A model generated the notes under the pieces. It was not told where the DNA came from and did not search any database. It worked only from the letters and a program-made list of their open reading frames with translations. This document shows, in pieces, positions 1-10,519 of a stretch of 64,000 nucleotides of DNA (the first letter of the stretch is position 1; each line of letters starts with the position of its first letter). The translations under genes were made by a program, and so were the position numbers. Source of the stretch: Mixta gaviniae (GTDB lineage Bacteria > Pseudomonadota > Gammaproteobacteria > Enterobacterales > Enterobacteriaceae); NCBI RefSeq assembly GCF_002953195.1, contig NZ_CP026377.1, positions 3,596,001 through 3,660,000 of the forward strand, read 5' to 3'.

Positions 1-738
1 CTTGACCCCTTCACGGGTCATCTCGGTGCGCAGGCTCTCGACGAAGGATTCGATATACTGTTCGCGATCGATGCGGCGTTCGTGCAGCAGCCGGGCGATG
101 CGCTTGTACTCATCGGGATGCAGATAACGGAAGCAGAAATCTTCCAGCTCCCATTTCAGCTGGCCGATGCCGAGACGGTTGGCTAACGGCGCGTAGATAT
201 TAGTACACTCTTTCGCCGCCAGTACGCGCTCATCTTCCGGCGCGTCTTTCATTTCACGCAGATGGGCGATGCGCTCCGCCAGCTTAATGACCACACAGCG
301 GAAATCTTCCACCATCGCCAGCAGCATGCGCCGCACATTATCCACCTGCTCCGAGGCCATCGAATCGTTGTGAATAGCTTTCAGATGGCGGATAGCGTCC
401 ATATCACGCACGCCATGCACCAGCGAAACGATCGCTTTGCCGAAGGTCTCCTCCAGCTTCTCTTCCGACACCACGCCGGCATCCGCCAGCGGAAACACCA
501 GCGCGGCGCGCAGCGTGTCGTTATCCATGCTGAGCATCGACAGGATTTCGACCATTTCAATGCCGCGCCACAACAGCAGCGACTGGTCGGGGTGAGATTG
601 GGTAACGGCCTCGCAATAGCGCCAGGTATCGGCCAGACGTTCACATGATTGCGGGTTAGCGATCCCCAGCGTGGTGATCCATTGATCCAGCGCGAACTCG
701 CCAGCCGTATTCAAATGTGCGCTTCTTACCGCAACCAT
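1..738 (-). CDS. relA: (p)ppGpp synthetase RelA, N-terminal part (cut by window edge)
   Basis: Ribosome-associated GTP/ATP pyrophosphokinase that makes (p)ppGpp when uncharged tRNA enters the A site. Only the first 246 codons are present; the frame runs off the left edge. The start is the ATG at 738, reading MVAVRSAHLNTAGEF, nearly identical to the E. coli RelA N-terminus. Residues 80-190 cover the degenerate HD-type hydrolase domain (conserved stretches VVEDFRCVVIKLAERIAHL-like and ANRLGIGQLKWELED). The synthetase, TGS and ACT domains lie outside the window. It follows rlmD by 28 nt on the same strand, the conserved rlmD-relA pairing. Confidence 0.95.
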   Translation of the reverse strand, partial: MVAVRSAHLNTAGEFALDQWITTLGIANPQSCERLADTWRYCEAVTQSHPDQSLLLWRGIEMVEILSMLSMDNDTLRAALVFPLADAGVVSEEKLEETFGKAIVSLVHGVRDMDAIRHLKAIHNDSMASEQVDNVRRMLLAMVEDFRCVVIKLAERIAHLREMKDAPEDERVLAAKECTNIYAPLANRLGIGQLKWELEDFCFRYLHPDEYKRIARLLHERRIDREQYIESFVESLRTEMTREGVK

Positions 739-766
739 AACCTCTCCTGGCAACCTGTAAAGATAC

Positions 767-2083
767 TTACGTTTTACTGAATAGCACCATGGATTCAAGA
801 TGGCCCGTATGCGGGAACATATCGAGCATCGCGACCCTTTCCAGTTGGTAACCGGCAGCCAGCAGCACCTGGCTGTCCCGGGCAAGTGTAGTCGGATTAC
901 AGGAAACATAGACAACGCGTTGCGGCGCAAGTTTAGCAATATGCTGCATCACTCCGCCGGCGCCCGCGCGCGCCGGATCCAGTAACACCTTATCAAAGCC
1001 GTGCGCCGCCCACGGCTGGCGCGTTACATCTTCTTCCAGGTTCTCATGAAAAAAGGTGATATTTTCAAGGCCGTTTAGCCTGGCATTATACGCACCTTGC
1101 GCCGCTAAAGCTGCTACCCCCTCCACACCCACAACATTTTGTACACATTTCGCGATCGGAAGCGTGAAGTTGCCCATACCGCAGAACAGGTCCAGCACGC
1201 GGTCGCCCGGCTGCAGATCGAGCCATGCCAGCGCCGTCGCCACCATTTTCTGATTCACCGCATCGTTGACCTGAATAAAATCGCGCGGGCTAAAGGTTAA
1301 CTTCAGCTGATGAGACAGATAGTAAGGCTGCTCGCCGGTCACCTGCACCGTCTGTTCGCTGTCCGGGGCGAGAAATAGCGCCAGCTGATGCTTATGCGAA
1401 AACTGTTCCAGCTTTTGCCGGTCGCCGGCGCTCAGCGGATCGAGATGGCGTAACACCAGCAGCGGCCCGTTGTCCGCCAGCACCAGCTCGACATGGCCCA
1501 GTCGGCGCACTGCCTGCAGCGAGGCCAGGCAGGCGCGCAACGGCAGCAGCAGCGCCTCCAGCTCGGGCTTCAAAATGGGGCAGCAGTCGATCGAAACCAG
1601 GTCATTGGAGCCGGTTTTACGAAAGCCCATCTGCAGCGTCTGCGTTTTCGGTTGATACTGCAGCCCCAGACGGGCGCGGCGGCGATAGCCGTAAGCGCTG
1701 TCGCCGATAATTTCATCTACCGCGATCTCGCGGCCGGTTTCGCGCGTCAACAGATGCGCCAGCGCCTTCGCTTTGCTCTGCTGCTGCAGCGCTTGTGACG
1801 CGTGCTGCTGCTGACAGCCGCCGCAGGCGTTAAACCACGGGCAGCGCGGCGTCACCCGCTCCGCGCTGGGCTGCAGAATCCGCTGCGCGCGGCCGCGCGC
1901 GTACTGGCGCTTATCCTCCAGCAGCGTTACCTCAACCTGCTCGCCCGGCAGCGCGCCGCTGACAAACAGCGTCTTGCCCTGATGGCGCGCCACGCCCTGG
2001 CCGAACGCATCAAGATCGTGAATAGTGACGGTAACGGTTTGCCGGGTCGTCACACGCCGTTTTGCGGAGTAGAATTGCGCCAT
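767..2083 (-). CDS. rlmD: 23S rRNA (uracil-1939-C5)-methyltransferase RlmD
   Basis: SAM-dependent methyltransferase making m5U1939 in 23S rRNA (formerly RumA). The 438-residue protein has an N-terminal TRAM domain (about 12-70). The iron-sulfur cysteines C81, C87 and C90 are in [11 protein letters not shown], at the same numbers as in the E. coli enzyme; a fourth candidate lies in [10 protein letters not shown]. The SAM motif is [14 protein letters not shown], and the catalytic Cys is in [13 protein letters not shown]. It lies 28 nt upstream of relA and is divergent from barA, with 91 bp between the two starts. Confidence 0.96.
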   Translation of the reverse strand: MAQFYSAKRRVTTRQTVTVTIHDLDAFGQGVARHQGKTLFVSGALPGEQVEVTLLEDKRQYARGRAQRILQPSAERVTPRCPWFNACGGCQQQHASQALQQQSKAKALAHLLTRETGREIAVDEIIGDSAYGYRRRARLGLQYQPKTQTLQMGFRKTGSNDLVSIDCCPILKPELEALLLPLRACLASLQAVRRLGHVELVLADNGPLLVLRHLDPLSAGDRQKLEQFSHKHQLALFLAPDSEQTVQVTGEQPYYLSHQLKLTFSPRDFIQVNDAVNQKMVATALAWLDLQPGDRVLDLFCGMGNFTLPIAKCVQNVVGVEGVAALAAQGAYNARLNGLENITFFHENLEEDVTRQPWAAHGFDKVLLDPARAGAGGVMQHIAKLAPQRVVYVSCNPTTLARDSQVLLAAGYQLERVAMLDMFPHTGHLESMVLFSKT

Positions 2084-2174
2084 AGTGGAATAGAATCTCT
2101 GAATAATTGCTACGCGAAGTCACGCCTGCTCTGCAGCGTCACTGCCCGGCGCAATTGTCTCACACCGGACTACC

Positions 2175-4904
2175 ATGACCAAATACAGCCTGCGGGCAAG
2201 GATGATGATTTTAATACTGGCGCCGACGCTGATGATCGGCCTGCTGCTCAGCACCTTTTTTGTGGTGCATCGCTACAACGAGCTGCAGCGGCAGCTGGTG
2301 GACGCAGGCGCCAATATTATCGAGCCGCTGGCGGTCTCCAGTGAATATGGTATGACCTTTCACAGCCGCGAATCGGTGCGTCAGCTGGTAAGCCTGCTGC
2401 ATCGCCGCCATTCCGATATCGTGCGCGCCATTACGGTGTTTGATGACAAGAATCAGATCTTCGTCACCTCCAACTACCATCTCAATCAGGATCTGCTGCG
2501 CCTGCCGGAAGGCGCCAGCGTGCCGAGCCTGACGGTGATTGAACGCCGCGGCAACGCGATGGTGCTGCGTACGCCGGTGGTGTCGGAAAGTTACTATCCC
2601 GACGAGTCGCCGGGGCGCGACGTCAAGCCCACCGACAATCCGCTGGGCTACGTAGCCATTGAGCTGGATCTGCAGTCGGTGAGGCTGCAGCAGTATAAAG
2701 AGGTGTTTGTCGCTACCCTGCTGCTGCTGTTCTGCCTCTGTATCGCCATGATGTTCGCCTACCGGCTGATGCGCGACGTCACCGGCCCGATCCGCAATAT
2801 GGTCAGCACGGTGGATCGCATTCGTCGCGGCCAGCTCGATAGCCGTGTCGAGGGGTATATGCTTGGCGAGCTGGATATGCTGAAAAACGGCATCAACGCG
2901 ATGGCGATGTCGCTCACTGCCTACCATGAAGAGATGCAGCAAAACATTGACCAGGCAACCTCTGACCTGCGCGAAACCCTGGAGCAGATGGAGATCCAGA
3001 ACGTCGAGCTGGATCTGGCGAAACGGCGCGCGCAGGAGGCGGCGCGCATCAAGTCGGAATTCCTGGCGAATATGTCCCATGAGCTGCGCACCCCGCTCAA
3101 CGGCGTGATCGGCTTTACGCGCCAGACGTTGAAAACGCCGCTGACCGCCACCCAGCGCGACTACCTGCACACCATTGAGCGATCGGCGAACAACCTGCTC
3201 AGTATCATCAACGACGTGCTGGACTTCTCGAAGCTGGAAGCGGGCAAGCTGGTGCTGGAATCGATCCCCTTCCCGCTGCGCGCCACGCTGGATGAGACCC
3301 TGGTGCTGCTGGCGCCTTCGGCCCACGATAAAGGGCTGGAGCTGACCATCAATGTGCAGGGCGAAGTGCCGGATAACGTGATTGGCGATCCGCTGCGCCT
3401 GCAGCAGATCCTCACCAATCTGATCGGCAATGCGGTGAAATTCACCGAGCGCGGCAATATCGATATTCGCGTCGAGAAGCGCAGCCTGAGCAACAGCAGC
3501 GTCGAGCTGGAGGTGCAGGTTCACGATACTGGCATCGGCATCGCCGAAAAGCAGCAGTCGCAGCTGTTTCAGGCGTTCCGCCAGGCTGATGCCAGCATCT
3601 CCCGCCGCCACGGCGGCACCGGGCTGGGCCTGGTGATCACGCAAAAGCTGGTGAACGAAATGGGCGGTGAAATCGCCTTCCACAGCCGTCTCAATCAGGG
3701 ATCGACCTTCTGGTTCCACGTCAGCCTGGCGCTGAACCCTAACGCCGCCAGCGATCCACGCGCGCTGGACGGGCTGCGCGGCAAGCGTCTCGCCTATGTC
3801 GAGGCAAACCCGGCAGCGGCGCAGGCAACGCTGGATATGCTCGGCGCCACGCCGCTGCAGGTCAGCTACAGTCTGACGCTCGAAGGGCTGACCGATGCGC
3901 GCTACGATATGCTGCTGGTGGGAATGGCGATCGGCCAGCGCACCGAGAGCGTGCTATCACAGGCTTATATCAACAGTCTGACAGCGCGCGCCGACTGTGT
4001 GATCGTCGCGTTGCCGAGCCAGATGCTGCTGCAGGCGGAGCTGCTGAAGACGCGCGGCATCGATGCCTGTCTGTGCAAGCCGGTCACGCGCACGCGCCTG
4101 CTGCCGATTATGCTCGATCTGCACGCGCGCAAACTTTACGACCTGCCCGCGCGCACGCGACTGCCGCTGTCGGTGATGGCGGTGGACGATAACCCGGCGA
4201 ACCTGAAGCTGATCGGCGCGCTGCTGGAGGAACAGGTAGAGAGCATCGTGCTGTGCGACAGCGGTGAAAAGGCGATTGCGCTGGCGCAGCAGCAGGCACT
4301 GGACATTATTCTGATGGATATTCAGATGCCGGAGATCGACGGCATTCGCGCCAGCGAGCTGATCCGCGAGATGCCGCAGCACGCCAATACGCCGATTATC
4401 GCCGTCACGGCGCACGCCATCGATGGCGAACGCGAACATCTGATCAAAGCGGGCATGAATGACTATCTCGCCAAGCCGATAGACGAGGTAAAACTGAGTC
4501 ACCTGCTGGCGCGCTACTCCCCTTCGCTGCAGCCGCAGACGGTGGAAACGCCGCTGGTTTCCCCTTCGCTCGACTGGCAGCTGGCGCTGCGTCAGGCCGC
4601 CAATAAGCCGGAGCTGGCACGCGATCTGCTGCAGATGCTGCTCGATTTTCTGCCCGAGGTACGGGAAAAGGTGGAACAGAGCCTGGCGGATAATCGCCAG
4701 TACGGTCTGCGTGAAATCATTCATAAGCTGCACGGCAGCGCCAGCTACAGCGGCGTGCCGCGCATGAAGCAGCTCTGTCGTCAGATTGAACACAGCCTGC
4801 GCATCAGCGGCGATGTGGCGTCGCTGGAGCCGGAACTGCTGGAGCTGCTGGATGAGATGGATAATGTGGCGCAGGAGGCGCGCCACATTTTGAGTCAATC
4901 CTGA
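2175..4904 (+). CDS. barA: Hybrid sensor histidine kinase BarA
   Basis: Inner-membrane tripartite kinase that responds to short-chain carboxylates, phosphorylates UvrY and so drives csrB/csrC transcription. It has 909 residues (E. coli 918). TM1 is at about 10-31 and a periplasmic loop follows. TM2 is at about 175-195 ([15 protein letters not shown]), then HAMP and a coiled coil to about 285. The HisKA phospho-acceptor H302 is in [11 protein letters not shown]. The HATPase domain has [10 protein letters not shown] and a GTGLGL box. The receiver aspartate is D715 in [12 protein letters not shown], and the C-terminal HPt histidine is H853 in [11 protein letters not shown]. All relay residues are intact. 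Its 3' end overlaps convergent garK by 10 bp. Its output gene csrB lies 11 kb away in this window. Confidence 0.97.
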   Translation: MTKYSLRARMMILILAPTLMIGLLLSTFFVVHRYNELQRQLVDAGANIIEPLAVSSEYGMTFHSRESVRQLVSLLHRRHSDIVRAITVFDDKNQIFVTSNYHLNQDLLRLPEGASVPSLTVIERRGNAMVLRTPVVSESYYPDESPGRDVKPTDNPLGYVAIELDLQSVRLQQYKEVFVATLLLLFCLCIAMMFAYRLMRDVTGPIRNMVSTVDRIRRGQLDSRVEGYMLGELDMLKNGINAMAMSLTAYHEEMQQNIDQATSDLRETLEQMEIQNVELDLAKRRAQEAARIKSEFLANMSHELRTPLNGVIGFTRQTLKTPLTATQRDYLHTIERSANNLLSIINDVLDFSKLEAGKLVLESIPFPLRATLDETLVLLAPSAHDKGLELTINVQGEVPDNVIGDPLRLQQILTNLIGNAVKFTERGNIDIRVEKRSLSNSSVELEVQVHDTGIGIAEKQQSQLFQAFRQADASISRRHGGTGLGLVITQKLVNEMGGEIAFHSRLNQGSTFWFHVSLALNPNAASDPRALDGLRGKRLAYVEANPAAAQATLDMLGATPLQVSYSLTLEGLTDARYDMLLVGMAIGQRTESVLSQAYINSLTARADCVIVALPSQMLLQAELLKTRGIDACLCKPVTRTRLLPIMLDLHARKLYDLPARTRLPLSVMAVDDNPANLKLIGALLEEQVESIVLCDSGEKAIALAQQQALDIILMDIQMPEIDGIRASELIREMPQHANTPIIAVTAHAIDGEREHLIKAGMNDYLAKPIDEVKLSHLLARYSPSLQPQTVETPLVSPSLDWQLALRQAANKPELARDLLQMLLDFLPEVREKVEQSLADNRQYGLREIIHKLHGSASYSGVPRMKQLCRQIEHSLRISGDVASLEPELLELLDEMDNVAQEARHILSQS

Positions 4905-6040
4905 AACGTCTGGCCTATTTTTAAGGCGGCGGCGATATTGCGCGCCGTCATGCGCACGTTTTGCGCCGCATCATCCAGCGCCTCCTCCAGCGTACAGATA
5001 GAGTAGATAACGCTAAACACCGCGTCGATGCCATGCTGATGCACCACGCCGACATCCGCCGTCAGGCTGCCGGCGATGCCGATCACCGGTTTATTGTAGC
5101 GCTTCGCCACCTTCGCCACGCCAATCGGCACCTTGCCATGAATGGTCTGGCTATCGATACGCCCTTCGCCGGTGATCACCAGCGTCGCGTCCTTCACCAG
5201 CTCATCGAGGCCGAGCGCCTCGGTGACGATTTCAATGCCGCGCCGCAGCTCCGCCTGGCAAAAGGCGTGCAGCGCCGCGCCCATGCCGCCTGCTGCGCCG
5301 CCGCCGGGAATATGCAGCACGTCGATATCAAGATCGCGCTGGATCACCGCCGCATAGTGCGCCAGCGCCGCATCCAGTTCCGCCACCAGCTCCGGCGTCG
5401 CCCCCTTTTGCGGGCCGAACACCGCCGATGCGCCCGCTTCGCCGGTTAGCGGATTGGTTACGTCACAGGCTACCTCGAAGCGGCACTGCGCCAGGCGCGC
5501 ATCCAGCGCGCTGATATCGATGCGCGCCAGCGTCGCCAGCGCGCTGCCGCCGTAGCCGATCTGCTCGCCCTGTTGGTTAAGCAGCCGCGCCCCCAGCGCC
5601 TGCGCCATGCCGGCGCCGCCGTCGTTGGTCGCGCTGCCGCCGATGCCGATAATAAAGTGCTGTACGCCGCGATCGAGCGCATTGCGGATCAGCTCGCCGG
5701 TGCCCCAGGTGGTGGTGACGCGCGGATCGCGCTGCGCGGCGGGCACCAGCTCCAGCCCGCTGGCCGCGGCCATCTCAATAAAAGCGCAGCTCTCGTCGCC
5801 GGACAGACCGTAAAAGGCTTCCACCGGTTCGCCAAGCGGCCCGGTGACGCGCAGCCTGACGATTTTACCCCGCGTCGCCGCGACCATCGCCTCTACGGTC
5901 CCTTCGCCGCCATCCGCCACCGGCAGCTTGACGTATTGCGCGTCAGGAAAGATCGCACGAAAGCCGTTTTCAATCTCCGCTGCGACCTGCAGGGCGGATA
6001 AACTCTCTTTATACGAATCCGGTGCAATAACGATTTTCAT
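4895..6040 (-). CDS. garK: Glycerate 2-kinase GarK
   Basis: Type I glycerate kinase converting D-glycerate plus ATP to 2-phosphoglycerate, the last step of glucarate/galactarate breakdown and the entry to lower glycolysis. The 381-residue protein starts [16 protein letters not shown], as in E. coli GarK/GlxK. It keeps the family blocks [36 protein letters not shown] and [16 protein letters not shown]. It is the last gene of the gudP-gudX-gudD-garL-garR-garK operon, 83 nt after garR with a GC-rich hairpin between them. Its 3' end overlaps the barA 3' end. GlxK is the closest alternative, but the gar neighbours favour GarK. Confidence 0.94.
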   Translation of the reverse strand: MKIVIAPDSYKESLSALQVAAEIENGFRAIFPDAQYVKLPVADGGEGTVEAMVAATRGKIVRLRVTGPLGEPVEAFYGLSGDESCAFIEMAAASGLELVPAAQRDPRVTTTWGTGELIRNALDRGVQHFIIGIGGSATNDGGAGMAQALGARLLNQQGEQIGYGGSALATLARIDISALDARLAQCRFEVACDVTNPLTGEAGASAVFGPQKGATPELVAELDAALAHYAAVIQRDLDIDVLHIPGGGAAGGMGAALHAFCQAELRRGIEIVTEALGLDELVKDATLVITGEGRIDSQTIHGKVPIGVAKVAKRYNKPVIGIAGSLTADVGVVHQHGIDAVFSVIYSICTLEEALDDAAQNVRMTARNIAAALKIGQTFQD

Positions 6041-6084
6041 AAATTGTCCGAGCGCTGTTGAGCTGGCCGCAGCCAGAGAACGAA

Positions 6085-6103
6085 GCCGGTCAGCCCGACC
6101 GGC
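6085..6103 (-). other. Hairpin in the garR-garK gap
   Basis: Perfect 7-bp inverted repeat GCCGGTC/GACCGGC with a 5-nt loop, in the only sizeable gap (83 nt) of the gud-gar operon. It has no T-tract, so it is not a classical terminator. It could tune mRNA stability or the relative expression of garK. That role is inference. Confidence 0.35.
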
Positions 6104-6123
6104 AACATAACCGGAGCGGCTGG

Positions 6124-7008
6124 CTAGCGTGAAACTTCAACCTTCGCTAATTTCTCATAATAGCAGGCCAGCGCGCTGTGATCGGCGGTGCCCATGCCAT
6201 CGGCCTTCAACGCCTGCATCATTTCCATGACAGCGGCGGTGAGCGGCAGCTGCGCGCCGACGCCGTGCGAGGTGTCGAGCGCGTTGCTGAGATCTTTGAT
6301 ATGCAGATCGATGCGGAAACCCGGCTTGAAGTTGCGATCCATTACCATCGGCGCTTTGGCGTCCAGCACCGTGCTGCCCGCCAGGCCGCCGCGGATCGCC
6401 TGATACACCAGCTCAGGATTAACGCCCGCTTTCGTGGCGAGGGTCAGCGCCTCGGACATCGCGGCGATATTCAGCGCCACGATCACCTGATTCGCCAGCT
6501 TAGTCACATTGCCCGCGCCGATATCGCCGGTATGCACCACCGAGCCCGCCATCGATTTCAGCAGATCGTAGTGGGCGTCGAACAGCGCCTTATCACCGCC
6601 GACCATCACTGACAGCGTACCGTCGATCGCCTTTGGCTCGCCGCCGCTGACCGGCGCGTCGAGCATATTGATGCCCTTTTCCGCCAGCGCCTGATGAATT
6701 TCGCGGCTCGCCAGCGGCGCGATGGAACTCATATCGATCAGTACCGTGCCCGCTTTCGCGCCGTCGATGATGCCGTTCTCGCCCAGCGCCACCTCTTTCA
6801 CCTGCGGCGAGTTAGGCAGCATGGTGATGATCACCTCGCACTGCTGCGCCACCTCTTTCGCGCTTTTCGCTGTGGTAGCCCCCAGCTCAACCAGCTCCGC
6901 CTCGTTGGCCGGGCTGGAGTCGCGCACCACCAGCGTGTGCCCCGCTTTCAGCAGGTTTTTACTCATCGGTTTGCCCATGATGCCCAGGCCGATAAATCCA
7001 ACTTTCAT
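6124..7008 (-). CDS. garR: 2-hydroxy-3-oxopropionate (tartronate semialdehyde) reductase GarR
   Basis: Reduces tartronate semialdehyde to D-glycerate with NAD(P)H. It is a beta-hydroxyacid dehydrogenase of 294 residues, the family length. The start at 7008 follows a strong GGGGGA ribosome site 6 nt upstream and gives MKVGFIGLGIMGKPMSKNLL, whose GLGIMG is the dinucleotide-binding loop. A longer upstream reading would run into garL and has no matching homology. The substrate motif is DAPVSGGEPKAIDGTLSVM, and the catalytic lysine is in GAGNVTKLANQ. It lies 19 nt after garL and feeds garK. Confidence 0.95.
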   Translation of the reverse strand: MKVGFIGLGIMGKPMSKNLLKAGHTLVVRDSSPANEAELVELGATTAKSAKEVAQQCEVIITMLPNSPQVKEVALGENGIIDGAKAGTVLIDMSSIAPLASREIHQALAEKGINMLDAPVSGGEPKAIDGTLSVMVGGDKALFDAHYDLLKSMAGSVVHTGDIGAGNVTKLANQVIVALNIAAMSEALTLATKAGVNPELVYQAIRGGLAGSTVLDAKAPMVMDRNFKPGFRIDLHIKDLSNALDTSHGVGAQLPLTAAVMEMMQALKADGMGTADHSALACYYEKLAKVEVSR

Positions 7009-7027
7009 GGTGATTCCCCCTGTTAAT

Positions 7028-7789
7028 TTATTTTTTGAAACGGTCGCACAGCGCCTGCGTCGCGTTGCGGAAGACGCCAAGATCGCTGCCTACCGCGACG
7101 AAGGTCGCGCCCCATTCGAGATAGCGGCGCGCGTCCGCCTCGACCGGCGCCAGGATGCCGCTCGGTTTGCCCGCCGCTCTGGCGCGGGCGAAGATATGCT
7201 GGATGACCTTCAGCACCTCAGGATGGGCGGGCTGACCGAGATAGCCGAGCGCGGCGGAGAGATCGCCCGGACCGACGAAGATGCCGTCGACGCCGTCGAC
7301 GGCGATGATGCTGTCGAGGTTATCCACGCCCTGCTGGCTTTCGATCTGCACCAGCACGCTGATATTGCTGTTGATGTCGAGGTTATAATCCGGCAGCGTG
7401 CCGTACATATTGCTGCGGTGCGAAACCGATACGCCACGAATGCCGGCAGGCGGATAGCGCGTCGAAGCGACCGCCATGCGCGCCTCCTCTTCGCTCTCGA
7501 CAAAGGGGATCAGGAAGTTATAGAAGCCAATATCCAGCAGGCGCTTAATGATCACCGGCTCGTTGCAGGGCGGACGCACCACGGCGGCGCTCGGGCTGCC
7601 TTTTAGCGCCATCAGCTGCGGCACGAAGGTGGTGATATCGTTCGGCGCATGCTCGCCATCCAGCACCAGCCAGTCAAACCCTGCCAGCCCCAGAACTTCG
7701 GTAGTGATGGGATTGGCCAGCGAACACCAGCTGCCAATCAGGGTTTCACCGCTCAGCAGGCGCTGACGAAAACGGTTGGGATAGCTCAT
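7028..7789 (-). CDS. garL: 5-keto-4-deoxy-D-glucarate aldolase GarL
   Basis: Class II metal-dependent HpcH/HpaI aldolase that splits 5-keto-4-deoxy-D-glucarate into pyruvate and tartronate semialdehyde. It has 253 residues (E. coli 256). Visible blocks are [12 protein letters not shown] (catalytic His), [29 protein letters not shown] (metal Glu) and [13 protein letters not shown] (metal Asp). It lies 23 nt after gudD and 19 nt before garR. The products of both dehydratases (GudD and GarD) converge on this enzyme. Confidence 0.95.
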   Translation of the reverse strand: MSYPNRFRQRLLSGETLIGSWCSLANPITTEVLGLAGFDWLVLDGEHAPNDITTFVPQLMALKGSPSAAVVRPPCNEPVIIKRLLDIGFYNFLIPFVESEEEARMAVASTRYPPAGIRGVSVSHRSNMYGTLPDYNLDINSNISVLVQIESQQGVDNLDSIIAVDGVDGIFVGPGDLSAALGYLGQPAHPEVLKVIQHIFARARAAGKPSGILAPVEADARRYLEWGATFVAVGSDLGVFRNATQALCDRFKK

Positions 7790-7812
7790 TCTGTTTCCTC
7801 TTGGTTAGGCGC

Positions 7813-9153
7813 TTAGCGCACCAGGCAGGGCCGCTTGTTATTGAATGTCCAGTTCGGGACGAGGAACTGCATCGCCTGCGCGTCGTCGCGCGCGCCCAGG
7901 CCGTGCTTCTGATAAAGTTCATGCGCCTTCATCACCTGATCCATATCCAGCTCTACGCCGAGGCCCGGCGTCTGCGGCACCTGCACCATGCCGCCATTGA
8001 TCTCCAGCGGCTGTTTCGTCAGGCGTTGGTTGCCCTCCTGCCAAATCCAGTGGGTGTCGATGGCTGTGATGTTGCCGGGCGCAGCGGCGGCGACGTGGGT
8101 AAACATCGCCAGCGAAATATCGAAATGGTTATTGGAGTGGGAGCCCCAGGTCAGGCCGAACTCATGGCACATCTGCGCCACACGCACCGACCCCTGCATA
8201 GTCCAGAAGTGCGGATCGGCCAGCGGGATATCCACCGACTGCAGTGAAAGCGTGTGGCCCATCTGCCGCCAGTCGGTGGCGATCATGTTGGTGGCGGTTG
8301 GCAGCCCGGTGGCGCGGCGGAACTCCGCCATTACTTCGCGGCCGGAATAGCCCTGCTCTGCGCCGCACGGATCTTCTGCATAGGCCAGCACGTTGCGCAG
8401 CTGCTTGCCCAGCTGAATCGACTCTTCCAGCGACCAGGCGCCGTTGGGGTCGAGGGTGATGCGCGCGTCGGGGAAGCGCTGCGCCAGCGCGGTGACCGCT
8501 TCCGCCTCTTCGCTGCCCGCCAGTACGCCGCCCTTCAGCTTAAAGTCGTTGAAGCCATACTTTTCATAGGCCGCTTCCGCCAGTCGCACCACGGTTTCCG
8601 GCGTCAGCGCCTCTTCGTGGCGCAGGCGGTACCAGTCGCAGCTGGCGTCTGGCTCGCTCTGATAAGGCAATGGGGTTTTGCGGCGATCGCCGACGTAGAA
8701 CAGGTAGCCCAGCATTTCGACGCGATCGCGCTGCTGGCCTTCGCCCAGCAGGCTGGCAACGTTGACGCCGAGGAACTGGCCGAGCAGGTCAAGCAGCGCC
8801 GCTTCAATGCCGGTTACCACGTGAATGGTGGTGCGCAGATCGAACGTCTGGCTGCCACGCCCGCCGGCGTCGCGATCGCCAAAAGTGGCACGCACCCGAT
8901 TAAGCAGGTTTTTATATTCGCCCAGCGTATGGCCGATAATCAGCGCCGCCGCCTCTTCCAGCGTCTGACGGATTTTTTCGCCGCCCGGAATTTCACCGAC
9001 GCCGGTGTGGCCCGCGTTATCCTTGATGATCACGATATTGCGGGTGAAGAAAGGTGCGTGTGCGCCGCTCAGGTTCAGCAGCATGCTGTCGTGGCCGGCG
9101 ACCGGGATGACCTGCATCGCGGTAATTTTCGGCGTGGCGTTCTGTTGGCTCAT
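7813..9153 (-). CDS. gudD: Glucarate dehydratase GudD
   Basis: Enolase-superfamily enzyme dehydrating D-glucarate (and L-idarate) to 5-keto-4-deoxyglucarate. It has 446 residues from the start at 9153 ([18 protein letters not shown]). Active-site blocks are [10 protein letters not shown] (catalytic Lys), TLDPNGAW (metal Asp), [14 protein letters not shown] (metal Glu), [10 protein letters not shown] (metal Asn) and [14 protein letters not shown] (catalytic His). It follows gudX by 16 nt. The two are tandem paralogues sharing long near-identical blocks. Confidence 0.95.
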   Translation of the reverse strand: MSQQNATPKITAMQVIPVAGHDSMLLNLSGAHAPFFTRNIVIIKDNAGHTGVGEIPGGEKIRQTLEEAAALIIGHTLGEYKNLLNRVRATFGDRDAGGRGSQTFDLRTTIHVVTGIEAALLDLLGQFLGVNVASLLGEGQQRDRVEMLGYLFYVGDRRKTPLPYQSEPDASCDWYRLRHEEALTPETVVRLAEAAYEKYGFNDFKLKGGVLAGSEEAEAVTALAQRFPDARITLDPNGAWSLEESIQLGKQLRNVLAYAEDPCGAEQGYSGREVMAEFRRATGLPTATNMIATDWRQMGHTLSLQSVDIPLADPHFWTMQGSVRVAQMCHEFGLTWGSHSNNHFDISLAMFTHVAAAAPGNITAIDTHWIWQEGNQRLTKQPLEINGGMVQVPQTPGLGVELDMDQVMKAHELYQKHGLGARDDAQAMQFLVPNWTFNNKRPCLVR

Positions 9154-9169
9154 GGTCGATTCCTTATGC

Positions 9170-10510
9170 TTACCTGCGCCCGAACACCGGGCGCTTGCGA
9201 TCAAATGTCCAGCCGGGGATCAGATACTGCATGGCGGTGGCATCGTTGCGTGCGCCACCCGGCAAGGTTTTATACAGCTCATGCGCCTGCTGCAGGCGCT
9301 CCGGATCCAGCTCAATGCCAAGCCCGGGCTTATCCGGCACGGTGATTTTGCCTTGCCGGATCTGCAATGGCTCTCGGGTCAGGCGCTGATCGCCCTCCTG
9401 CCAAATCCAGTGGGTGTCGATGGCGGTCGGTTTGCCCGGCGCGGCGGCGCCGACGTGGGTAAACATCGCCAGCGAGATATCGAAGTGGTTATTGGAGTGG
9501 CAGCCCCAGGTCAGGCCCCAGTCGTCGCACAGCTGCGCGACACGCACCGCGCCGCTCAGCGTCCAGAAGTGCGGATCGGCCAGCGGAATGTCGACGGCGT
9601 TTAGCATCACCGCATGCTGCATCTCTCGCCAGTTGGTGGCGATCATATTAGTCGCAACCGGCAGCCCGGTGGCGCGGCGGAACTCCGCCATCACTTCGCG
9701 TCCGGAGTAGCCCTGTTCCGCGCCGCAGGGATCTTCGGCATAGCTCAGCACATCCTGCATCCCCTTACAGAGCGCGATCGCCTCATCCAGTCGCCAGGCG
9801 CCGTTGGGATCGACGGTGATGCGCGCCTCGGGAAAGCGCTTTTTCAGCGCGCGCGCGGTATCGATCTCATCCTCGCCCGGCAGCACGCCGCCCTTTAGCT
9901 TGAAATCTTTAAAGCCGTAACGATCCTGCGCCGCTTCCGCCAGCCGCACCACCGCATCGCTGTCCAGCGCCTGTTGATGACGCAGGCGATACCAGTCGTG
10001 GCTCGCACCGTCGCCGCTAAGATAGGGCAGATCGGTTTTCTGCCGGTCGCCGATATAGAACAGGTAGCCCAGCACCGTGACCGCGTCGCGCTGTTGGCCA
10101 GGGCCGAGCAGCTCCGCCACCGGTACGCCGAGAAACTGGCCGAGCAGATCGAGTAGCGCCGCCTCCAGCGCCGCCACCGCATTGACCCGCAGCTCAAAGG
10201 TCCAGGCGCCGTTGCCGAAGGTATCGAAATCGGCGTGCTGGTTGCCTTTGTGAACCTGCTGCACCAGCCGGTTCATGCGCGCGACCTCCTGCCCCACCAC
10301 CTGCGGAACGGCGGCAAGCAGAGTCTGATAAATGGTCTCGCCGCCCGGCGCTTCGCCGAGGCCGGTATGCCCGGCGCTGTCGGTCAGCACCACGATGTTG
10401 CGGGTAAAGAAGGCGCTATGCGCGCCGCCGATGTTCAGCAGCATACTGTCGTAGCCGGCCACCGGTACCACTTTCATCCCGGTAATCACCGGCGTGCTTT
10501 GCGTGTTCAT
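9170..10510 (-). CDS. gudX: Glucarate dehydratase-related protein GudX
   Basis: Enolase-superfamily paralogue of GudD, 446 residues. It is recognised as GudX, not a second GudD, by [20 protein letters not shown] and [18 protein letters not shown], which match E. coli GudX. The catalytic framework is retained: [40 protein letters not shown] and [10 protein letters not shown], so activity on sugar diacids is plausible. It sits between gudP (9 nt) and gudD (16 nt). In E. coli its activity is described as weak; the present role is inferred. Confidence 0.92.
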   Translation of the reverse strand: MNTQSTPVITGMKVVPVAGYDSMLLNIGGAHSAFFTRNIVVLTDSAGHTGLGEAPGGETIYQTLLAAVPQVVGQEVARMNRLVQQVHKGNQHADFDTFGNGAWTFELRVNAVAALEAALLDLLGQFLGVPVAELLGPGQQRDAVTVLGYLFYIGDRQKTDLPYLSGDGASHDWYRLRHQQALDSDAVVRLAEAAQDRYGFKDFKLKGGVLPGEDEIDTARALKKRFPEARITVDPNGAWRLDEAIALCKGMQDVLSYAEDPCGAEQGYSGREVMAEFRRATGLPVATNMIATNWREMQHAVMLNAVDIPLADPHFWTLSGAVRVAQLCDDWGLTWGCHSNNHFDISLAMFTHVGAAAPGKPTAIDTHWIWQEGDQRLTREPLQIRQGKITVPDKPGLGIELDPERLQQAHELYKTLPGGARNDATAMQYLIPGWTFDRKRPVFGRR

Positions 10511-10519
10511 CGTCGCTCC

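Noticed and set aside
2211..3719. Long open stretch antisense to barA
   Set aside because: His/Gln/Arg-rich translation typical of antisense frames in GC-rich genes; no homology, no ribosome site, and barA is certain on the other strand.
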